A stretch of 64,000 bases of DNA from Syngnathus acus (lineage: Eukaryota > Chordata > Actinopteri > Syngnathiformes > Syngnathidae), in NCBI RefSeq assembly GCF_901709675.1, contig NC_051087.1, positions 3,588,001 through 3,652,000 on the forward strand, given 5' to 3'. The notes under the pieces were generated by a model. The model was not told where the DNA came from, made no database searches, and saw only the letters and a program-made list of their open reading frames with translations. The stretch's first letter is position 1. Each line of letters begins with the position of its first letter. Shown here in pieces: positions 49,617 through 64,000 of this stretch. Made by a program: the position numbers and the translations under genes.

Positions 49617-51723
49617 ATGACCGGGGTAGCTATCGACTACAGCGCCTGGGATCACATCGATATTTCGGACGACGATGACGTCACCAACCCTTACGTCGAC
49701 ACGCCGAGCTTGTTTCGGATGAGACACCGGGTCAGGAGTATGCCCATTTCATAGACATTTTGAAATTAACTCTTTGTTGGACTCCAAATAATAAACATGG
49801 TGTTATACTGCTCTCAATCATTTCCAATAAGGTTTCTCCCTCACGACCCACAACAATAAGCAAAAGTATTGATTTTTGTTTTTATGAACTTACGACAATT
49901 CTCAGGCACGTCTGGAGAAGATGGCCGGGTTCCAGCAAAGGGGAGAAGACCTGGAGAGCAACCTGGCAGAATGCGGCAGGCTCCTGGAGGAGGCCGAGCG
50001 ACGACTCCGAGCGATGGAGGAAAGGAAGACTGAGGGGGAGGAGGCCAACTTGACCAACGTCCGGGCGGAGGTGAAGAAACTGAAAAAGGACAAAAGATTA
50101 TTCGAGAAGATGAGGGAGCAACACAAGCGTGAGGAGAAAAGGCTTCCCTGGAATGTGGACACCATCAGCAAAGATGGCTTCAGCAGGGTAAGACAACAAC
50201 ATTCCTCCAAATGCAACCACCATCTTACAAATATGTACGTGTGTCTCGTAGAGTATTGTCAACATGAAACCGAACGAAGAGACACAGGAGGAAGGCGTGG
50301 AGAAGTACGGCGAGGAAATCAAACACTTTGGTAGGACAAAGTCGTTTGATTTTACGCAACTAACACATGACGAAAGAACTATAATAAAAATATTCTGTAT
50401 TCTTCCATAGAGGGAATTTCACCTTCCCTCTGTCGCTAAGTACTTGCTTTTAGAGAGTTCTGTTGATTTTCTGAAATGTAAACATATAAGGAGTGTGGTT
50501 CTAGACCTGCACTGTGTTTAATAAATAAAACAGACTTGATTTAAAGTGCGGCTCACTAGCCGGTTGTAAAAATAGCTCAACACTGATGGGACATTGTGAT
50601 CTCGAAGGCATGGAAGAGATCCTTTGAAAATCACCTTGGATTTCTAGCGATGTTGTTGATAAAGCTTTTGTTGCCTTTCGCATTAATCGGTACCAAAGAA
50701 GACGTGTTTATGTACATTACACTAGGTATGTTGCGGCGCTACGACGACAGTCAGAAATATCTGTCGGACAATCCGCATCTTGTGTGTGAGGAGACGGCTA
50801 ACCGCCTTGTGGTCATCTGTATTGAGTATGCGATCGATGAGGTAAGAAAATTGGCTCCATCTGGGTCATAAAACGGAATATTTAAAAAAAAAAAAAATCT
50901 ACCTTTTCCGATTTAGAAGCACGCCTTGATGGAGCAGGTGGCCCACCAGGCCATCGTCATGCACTCCATCTTGGATTTAGGCCGAGCATTGAAGGCGGAC
51001 CCGCGAGGCTGCTTCAGGCAGTTCTTCTCAAGTATGAAGGTCAGTAGAAGTCGAAACTCGGTCCTTGTGTTTTAGTCTCGTTGTCCTCACGCGCGTGTCG
51101 CAGAATGCGGACCAGTTGAACCGGGAGGCTTTCCAACGTGAGCTGGAACTGCTGAAAGAGCGTGTAAGGAGCTGCGCACGGATGCGGATGGAGGAGGCCA
51201 GGGAGGAGCTGGAAGAAGAGGAGAAGCAAAAAAGATTGGGGCCCGGTGGTCTAGATCCTGTCGAGGTCTATGAGTCACTGCCCAAGGTAAATGTCCCACT
51301 TAAGCACTCATACTGGTCCATATGCGACGACGGCGATCAAATTACTCCGCCTGTGAGTCCCTTGTGAGAGTTTCCCGTTTCACTTTGTTTGCACACAAAC
51401 ATAGGGCCTATTGATCTCGTCGGGCAGCACAGACGACTCGAAACACACACAAACGGGGTTCTGACCTGCTGTTGTCTCTCCGTCAGGACATGCAGAGGAG
51501 CTTTGATGAGAAGAACATTGAGATGCTGCACGAAGCTATGGGCAAATTGGACCTTGAGGTAAGCGGATGGATGGTTGATGATGATGATGTGATGATGACG
51601 TGGTGGTGGTGGTGGTCTCCACAGGAGGGCAAATATCACCTGGCAAGGTGCATCGACTCTGGACTGTGGGTGCCTGAGTCTGGAGAGAACGAAGGTTATG
51701 GAGAAGATGAGGAAGAGGATTAA
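49617..51723 (+). CDS. cdc37: Hsp90 co-chaperone Cdc37
   Basis: Cytosolic adaptor that delivers protein kinases to Hsp90. Exons 49617-49730, 49906-50187, 50252-50330, 50726-50841, 50917-51039, 51104-51286, 51487-51558 and 51625-51723; 355 residues. The N-terminus has the family signature [15 protein letters not shown] with the casein kinase 2 serine (Ser before DDDD). A coiled-coil follows ([20 protein letters not shown] onward), then [13 protein letters not shown], the Hsp90-binding core ([20 protein letters not shown]), [19 protein letters not shown] and CIDSGLWVP. Odd: four extra residues precede the usual start region (MTGVAIDYS versus MVDYS), and the acidic tail is shorter than in human (378 residues). 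PolyA signal AATAAA at 51764-51769. ICAM and PDE4A flank CDC37 in human too. Confidence 0.96.
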
Positions 51724-53989
51724 ACTGTGTTTGGAATGACCTAAAAATATTTTGATGTTTTTGAATAAAAACTGCCAAGTAGCAGCTCATCGAGCTTTTT
51801 TTCCTGGAGAGTTTATTTTGTGTTGTGTGTTTTACATGTGCGGACACATTTAGTTCAAAAATATTCAATTATCATTTCTTATTTAAGTGTGTTAAGGCCA
51901 TTGTGATATTTACAATAGCAGATTTACAGTTCTGAATTGCTAACCATCAAGCTGTTGGCCTGAGTGGTACCAAGATTTTTTTTTTTTTGTAGGGGGGGCT
52001 AAATTAATTAATAATAAATTAATAATAATAATTAATAATAATGTAATATAATTCATACAAATAATAATAATTTAATACATATTTAATCAATATAATTATA
52101 AATATATATTTTTTATTTTTAGAGGGAATGCATGGGATACTCAGGCTGAGATTATAATTGGCCAATGCATGTGGTAATAAAGGAGCGGGGTGGGGATGTA
52201 AAGGGCTTCTCCATGAAGATGGTAGGGGGGGGTGAGGACACGGTGTGTGTGCGTTTGCCGTCTGGCTGGTTGGTTGGATGAAGAAAACGAGGAGGAGGAG
52301 AAAGAGAGAGGAGATCCGAGGAGGGTGGGGAGCTGCTATTCATGAAGACGCAGAGCGCTTGTGACACATGCACGGCTCGTCTGCAGGCAGCCAGCACGGA
52401 CAGCGACCAGGAGGAGGAGGAGGAGGAGGAGGGGGAGGAGGAGGAGAAGGAGGAGAAGGAGGCGGGAGGAGAGGAAGAGGAGGCGGAGGACCGGCCCGCC
52501 TTCATCTGGACGCCATCAAGGTGAGTATGTTGTTTTACAAAATGCTGCAGCCTGTGTGCGTTTGAGAGGGGCATCCCTCGTGCTGCGTCTTCATATCTGC
52601 CTCCTGCATGTATGTCACTGTGTCACCATCCTCCTCCCCCTCCTCCCAGCGTGTATCTGTGCGCATGCAGACTAGTTGACCCTACGTGTGTGCGTGTATA
52701 ATGCCAGGTGATCAGAAAGCACAGCGGGACAGCCACAGCCTCCCGACGCAAAAAAAAACAAAACTGAATTGGGTCATCGTCGGAGGGCTCCGAGTCATTA
52801 TATAATGGGAGGGAGATTCGGTTTGTTGCAGTACGCTCTCGGAATTAGCTCCCGCAAGGCCACCACAATGACACCGTGTTTATGTTGTGCCAGCGTCGTG
52901 TTCCTCAAAATGACAAATCATGTGATTTTGATTCAATTTTGAAAGTATGGAAAGGGGAGATTCGGGCAATAGTGGTTTGTTGCGCACTCACCGGCTTGGA
53001 AATGTTTGAATTTCAGATGAAGTGCTTTTTAAAGTGCTCAGAATTTAAAGCGTTTCCTCATAGAAATGGCTTTCTGGCTGCATAAGGAAAATACGAGAGA
53101 GTTCGTAGCAGTCATGTTTTGATCACGTTGCGATTTGTCATAATCAATAAAGTCGTGAAGTCATGTTTACAAGGGGAAGGTTGTTGTGATAAAGTAACAA
53201 TAGCACAAAAATAAAGTTGCAACGTTTTGACGATGAAGTTGTGTTTGCTAAAACATCAGAATGTTGCAAGAAAAATATTCTGTAATATTATATATACACA
53301 CACACACACAGTGCAGATTTCTTACAATATCTGTTGACCTTGAATACTTCTTATTGTGCCTCACAGGAAGAAGCGAAGAGACGCTCAAACTTGTGACCTT
53401 CCAAGATGACTTCCAAGCAGTGATGCTCGTCATTCCGAAAGGTCACCGCAAAACACGACGCTCTTGGATTTTTGTACTGCACCAAGGACAGATTTTTACG
53501 AGGTTGGAACTATGCAAGGAAGAGTTGGACTAGTGGATTTGGAGATATGTTTTTTTCCAACAGTCTCCCAGCCGCAAACCCTAACTGGGGTGTGTTGTTG
53601 CCTCGCCTGGCCCAAGCAGGACCAAATTCTGGTGGAGCTTCATGGCAGACACTCTAACATGGAGTGAGCTCTGTGAATTGTATCAATATATTCAGTAGTA
53701 TTAAAAAAAATAAAAAAGTTAGCCAAAACCAAACAAAAACGACGGCGACCCAGAGGGGGGACCGAGGGGTCCTGTTTGATCCACCTGAACCCCGAGGTGT
53801 CAGGAAAGCCCAATGGACGCAGAGGGCGACCCGGTTTAAGGCTCCTAAACGACCCCCTGACCCCCAAGCACCTTCTACCTGGGTTTAACCTTGGAGTGAC
53901 CTGCTACCTCTCCGGTCCTGGCTCTCCACCTGCTCTGCTGCCTGGGTTCCGGAACGCTCCGCCCTGGGGCCCAGAACGAGCCAATCAGG
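51724..53989. other. cdc37 3' end and pde4a upstream region
   Basis: AT-rich block with AATAAT repeats at 52000-52110, then a purine-rich, acidic-coding stretch (see the alternative first exon at 52342) and an otherwise unremarkable spacer. The region around 53930-53985 contains a CCAATCA box and GC-rich sequence directly before the pde4a start codon. Confidence 0.5.
52342..52520 (+). CDS. pde4a: Possible alternative first exon of pde4a with a polyglutamate run
   Basis: An ATG opens a frame with a long Glu-rich run (QEEEEEEEGEEEEKEE) ending RPAFIWTPS, followed by a good donor AAG/GTGAGT. It ends in phase 2, which is wrong for the exon at 54805 but right for the common UCR1 exon at 55215. PDE4 genes use several promoters whose isoform-specific first exons splice to exactly this point. 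Support is limited to frame, donor and phase. Confidence 0.4.
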
Positions 53990-59480
<5,491 letters not shown>

Positions 59481-60995
59481 AGGTGCCGACGAAGCAAACC
59501 GGTTCGGTGAGAAGATGAAAACGCGCATTAAGTGAGAGCCAGCCCGTCACTCACGCGCTGTCCACTTGGAAATGTCCGAGCTGAGACGTCGTGGGCAGAA
59601 GCTCTGTGGGAGGCGGCGGCGGCGGCAATGCAAGCTGTTCTTAAGGACCTTCGAACAAGGCTCACAAAAATAACACATTACATGCAAATAAGATTGTGCC
59701 TGTTCTCTCGAGATCACAGACTATACTCGCCATTGTCTTCTGTGTCGTCCACGACCAAGATCCAACCACTCCTGACTTGTTTGTCCTAAAAGGAAAAAAA
59801 AAAAAAGTGCAGAAAGTGAAGTCTGTGGTTTTGTTTTCACACTTGTAAAGTGTGGCAGTACTGTACTGTCAAGAAGTCATCACTAATGATTTGCAGGCAA
59901 CAACACCCGGTATACTCACTGACTCACTCAAACGCGAGCCAAAATGAGGGCCGGCTCGTTGTCTATGAATTAAGAGATTGTGGGTCCGGGCTCAAGGGTG
60001 TGACGGTCTTCCATAAATCAACTTTTTGTTTGTCTTTTGTAAAAAAAAAAGAAGAAAAAAAGAAAAAAAAAAAGACATTTTTGGCACTTTATCACCTGTT
60101 ACATATATGTACATAACAAACGTGTATTTTAATCTTCTGATGTCATCTAATAAATATGATGGATCAAGTGGAACTATTTTTACCTTTTTGCCAGTGAAAG
60201 AAAAGTTAAGAAGCAGTTCCAGGCAATTGTATTTTTGGTTGTTGTTGTTAGGGTCATCTAATCTAATGCAATAAAAAAACAATTGAAAAGAAAATACATG
60301 AATACTTTTGAAAATATGCACTTAAGAACAGAGACAGGATGAAAGGTGTCCTGGCTTGTCCAACAATATCATAGCCCACGGACAAAGATTGAAAAGAAAA
60401 GAAAAAAAAAATTTGAGTTTGTTATTTTAAAGTGAAATTAATGCAAAAATGGTCACAATAACTCATCGATTTGAGTCTTGATTGTATTTTTGGTTGTTTG
60501 ATTTACAAACATTGCTTTCCTGATTCAGCAAATAAATTACTGTATCATTATTTATCAAATGAACAGATTAAACAGTTTCAGAAGGGTAACACTGATCTGG
60601 TCTTGTTTTATTCACTGTAAGTGATTAATAGAGTCAGATAGGGCTTCAGATGCAAAATAAAGCATTGGCACAATGGAGGTCCAATGATTCCAATTGCAGA
60701 AACACAAAAAGTCTTGGATAAAACAAACAAAATCCTTTCAGAAAAAAACCAAAAAGCATCTGCGGTGTCAAGATTAATTCCAAAGCAAACCTAATAATAT
60801 GTTGGGAAATGTTGCAAATGTATCAAAAGCAAAGATAGTTTAACTAACAACTGACCTAAATAACTAACAACTGACCTAAATAGGAAGAAAAGTCCAAAGA
60901 TTGTGATGCATGTAAGACTTCATTGTCATTTTGAGGCTCTTGAGTGAAAGAGTGCCCGTGAAACCGAGTGTGATAAAGAAAGGTGTGCGGCGTTT
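59481..60995. other. Convergent 3' ends of pde4a and gga2-like
   Basis: pde4a 3' UTR on the plus strand and gga2-like 3' UTR on the minus strand meet here. Candidate AATAAA signals on plus lie near 60149 and 60269. Includes an A-rich tract near 60040-60075 and a tandem TAACTAACAACTGACCTAAA duplication near 60840-60881. No other gene was seen. Confidence 0.5.
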
Positions 60996-63854
60996 TCAGC
61001 AGCCAATCAGAGACGTCCAGTCCGGCAAGTTTTGTATCTCTCCGTGCTCATTCAACTGTTGGTGTCCGTGTGTCAGAGTGAGCTTGTAGCGCAGACGCAT
61101 TTTACACTGAGGAAGCAAAAACAATCCAGACATGAAATGAGTCAGGCAGAGTCGAGGACCCCGGCAAGGTCAAACGGTGCCACCAAGATGTGTGGAACTG
61201 AGTGGTAGTAGTAGTTTTTAAGTATCCAGTCGACTAAGTGAGAAATGCAGAATATAAGACTGTCTATTGCCTGTCTACATGAGATGCTGCACTGATTGTA
61301 TTCAATGCATTGCTTAAAGGTTTATTGCACCAAAACAGGAGGCTTTTTAGCATTAGCATTAAGATAGCTGACAGAAAGCCTAAGCTATACACATTTTCAT
61401 AAAAAAACATGAGATCTGAGCTGATTCACCTTGTGTGGATTAGCTAACAGGATGACCTGGGAAATGGCAGGCGGGGGCTGGAGGGGGTTGTAAGGAGGCA
61501 AGTGTGTTGTTGACGCAGGTTGAAGTTTTACCGACATGGTCTGGCAGACAAAGAAACAAAATTACAGTATGCTCATCACTCAACTTCAATGTTTGAGGTG
61601 TTTTTTTTACCTTAGGGACAGCAACTTGAAACATGAAATCTTTCACTCCCAGAGAGGAAGTGTTGACCGTGGAGATGACCACTACGGCAACGTCAGGATG
61701 ACCGGGTGGCGAGTTCCTGGTGAAATGAAGTGTGACGTGGACGCCGCAGTGGTCGTAGATGGTGATGGGCTCCAGCTGACCTGCAAAAAGGATTCAACGT
61801 GTCAGGAAGAAAAAGGAAAACACTCAAACACAAACGTGGCCCTTCAGCACTTAAGTTTGCCCAGCCCAATAATAGATTATGTACTAGACTTGATGGTCTC
61901 CATGGGAACAAAGATATTTTTCAGCCCCTGTTGCGGACATGCCCAGTCTTCCGAAGGTGCTGGTGGTTGAGGGTGACTTGAACAAGATCCTAAACTCGTT
62001 AACTGCTGATCCTGTGACCTGACAGGGGGCAAAAAAAGTACCAATGGCACACAAAATTCAACTCGTCATGTACGTGAAAATGGCACGTGTTGGTTGGGTT
62101 TGGCAAGGTCATTATCACCATATGTTAATTTCCTTTGGTGAAGAGACATTTTTCCCACATCCGCGGGCTCTCAGCAAGGGGCCCCTCTCCTTGTTCGTTG
62201 GCTCGACTGCTCCATCGAGCTGTGGGAAATATTCATGTACATATACATTTAAGTTACAATAAAATCACATTAAAGAATTTTACTTCCCGTTGAGTGAAGT
62301 CTCACCTGCATTAGCTCGTCAAAATACGATTTTGGAGACAGAAGAAGTAAATCTGGAATCGTAGTTACACATGTATCAGTGGTGAAGCAGACCGATTTAA
62401 AGTTTATAAAGTATATTAATTGAATTAACAATATTTAAGGATAATTGTGGTGCTGGGGTCTCAATGCTGAAAGGGTTCCTGATGTCATGATGCCTATAAA
62501 TAGGGAATTTGCGCCCCCTTGTGGACATACGTATTTAAGGGATCTTGTAGAATTAAATCATTTTTTTAAGTCGACTTCCCATTTACGTTTTCTGTTCAAT
62601 TTGTGCATTTGTCGAATATATTTTTTCCAATTGGCTTGACGACAGTTCTAGAGAGGAAAAAAAATATACCCGTGCCTGATTGCGGAGGGTTCTGTTCAAC
62701 CGCAGAGTTGTCGGTGTAATCCAGACAAGAGGAGAAGAGTGGTGAGGAGTGAACGGACGAAGGCGAGTCGGCTTTTCTGTCTGTCTGAGGTGAGTCGAAG
62801 GCAGACAGGTCGATGAGGTGGTAGCTCTTGATCTCTCGGGGACTTGTGGAAGCTACAATAACAACACTCGGTCATACAAACGAAAGAATACATCAGCGGG
62901 TCACTAATGTGTGCGGTCTCACTGTTGTTTATGTCTGTCACTGCTTCTTCACTTTTTCTGTTACATTCTCGCCTGCCGGTTCGCTCCTTGTAGGCATTGA
63001 CGACCAGGGTGAGTTCGTCGTTGGCCGCCAGGATCTGCGCCAGAGCCTCGTCGTCATCCACCGTGTCGCTAGCCAGACGAAAAAGGCTCGGCCTCAGGCG
63101 CTCGCAGCTCTCATACAGGTCCTAATATAGAATTCTAGCGTTACATTTTGCAAGGGTATGTGAATAATAGTAACGTTACCTTCAATTCATCCATGGGCAG
63201 GAAAGATGCTTCCTTGTGCTCGTCCAACATCTCTCTGAGCTGCTTGGTGCTACTCTCCACTGCCTTCAGAGTCATTTCACGCTTTGAGGCTTTCTCTGCC
63301 TTCTCCTGCTCCTAAACAACACACACACCAAAACAATTGCTTGACTATTTTTTAAAGATGACACTATGGCATGTTTCATAAGAGGGCTCACCTCTTTCAT
63401 TGTGCTTTTAATGAGCCTGTTGGCAGTCTCCAAGTCTTCAGGGCGTCCACTTTTTAATAATCTGGATAGGAGCTGGAGGAAATAAAATAATTGTAGTGAT
63501 GGAGCAAACCTTACACACCACACAAACGTTCACAAACACACCGTCGCTTTGTCCCCTTGGTCAAAAACGGAGTCTGTGGCTCTCTGTGGTGGAGGGGCCA
63601 TTATGACTTTATCTGGTAATTTGGGATCCTTTTTTATCACCCCTAAAAATAAGCACATTGCATGAAGGATATACAAAAAAATATATTAATATTGATAATA
63701 ATGTGAACACGTGAGACAACTTAACCGTACCTTGTTTCTTGAGCATAGAGTAGGCGTCCTGGATTTTTGTTTCCTCTTTGAGCCAGAGTGTCCAACCATA
63801 AAGAACCTGAATCAGCTTATCTTTGACCGACGGGGCAGTCCAAGAACCCAAGAA
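60996..63854 (-). CDS. gga2: GGA-family clathrin adaptor (GGA2-like), 5' end off the right edge
   Basis: Monomeric ARF-dependent adaptor for trans-Golgi to endosome sorting. Exons in order: 63731-63854, 63542-63642, 63392-63472, 63180-63311, 62923-63121, 62670-62852, 62306-62352, 61885-62011, 61611-61780, 61430-61540 and 60996-61106 (stop). The first visible exon is inside the VHS domain (FLGSWTAPSVKDKLIQVLYG, DAYSMLKKQG). The GAT domain follows (LLKSGRPEDLETANRLIK, RLRPSLFRLASDTVDDDEAL). Then a hinge with LIDLSAFD and FVPMETIKS, and the gamma-ear (LEPITIYDHCGVHVTLHF, RLRYKLTLTHG). VKEEQEK/KASKR-type residues and PEDLxxANRLIK are nearest GGA2, and PRKCB linkage agrees, but the C-terminus (PDWTSLIGC) is more like GGA1/3. 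Hinge exons are the least certain. Confidence 0.88.
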
Positions 63855-64000
63855 CTGCACAGAGGAAGTTGACCGAGTCAGAACGAAACTAACAGAACCG
63901 TGTCTTGGCATGTGAAGAAATTGACAATAAAGCAGACTTTGACCTTGACTTTAAATGACCAGAAGTTCATTCTGACGCTAAATTTAACTGGGAATGTCGC
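63855..64000. other. gga2: gga2-like intron to window edge
   Basis: Follows the acceptor of the VHS exon. No earlier VHS exon was recognised before position 64000. Confidence 0.5.

Noticed and set aside
61930-62020. Plus-strand reading that looks protein-like (SLPKVLVVEGDLNKIL)
   Set aside because: The minus strand carries the gga2-like hinge exon ending FVPMETIKS with fitting splice phases; the plus reading is coincidental.

Overview
This is nuclear DNA from a vertebrate, almost certainly a teleost fish. Genes are split into many short exons with GT..AG introns, there are long tetranucleotide, CA and CT arrays and small inverted-repeat transposons, and every recognisable protein is vertebrate. 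I cannot name the species. Gene models were built by eye from splice signals, reading-frame continuity and remembered family sequences; no search was run.

Layout. Minus strand: caskin1 (SH3 domain, ankyrin repeats and start codon; the 3' half lies off the left edge), a SOCS1-type suppressor of cytokine signalling with an intron inside its SH2 domain, a small DAPIT-like ATP synthase membrane subunit, and a five-exon gene for a secreted, probably GPI-anchored protein with three unusual Ig-like domains that I cannot assign to a named gene. Plus strand: prkcb with both alternative C-terminal exons (betaII then betaI), cacng3, a three-domain ICAM-like adhesion receptor, cdc37, and pde4a with a very acidic, repeat-built C-terminal tail. 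Minus strand again: gga2-like, whose 5' end runs off the right edge.

Context. caskin1, SOCS1, PRKCB, CACNG3 and GGA2 are human 16p genes, whereas ICAM, CDC37 and PDE4A are neighbours on human 19p13.2. The window therefore joins two ancestral vertebrate blocks, with the 19p13.2-like trio inserted between cacng3 and gga2. The genes are independent transcription units, not an operon. Themes are synaptic scaffolding and signalling (caskin1, prkcb, cacng3, pde4a), cytokine and immune control (socs1-like with ISRE-like sites, ICAM-like, perhaps the Ig gene) and housekeeping (DAPIT, cdc37, gga2).

Most notable. The Ig gene at 20.8-23.9 kb seems to have grown by duplication of an exon plus its flanking intron. 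The intron edges are still clearly alike while the encoded domains have diverged greatly, a pattern expected of diversifying selection. Its domains lack the usual F-strand cysteine, it is flanked by an inverted repeat pair of about 210 bp, and its first intron holds a degenerate tandem array.
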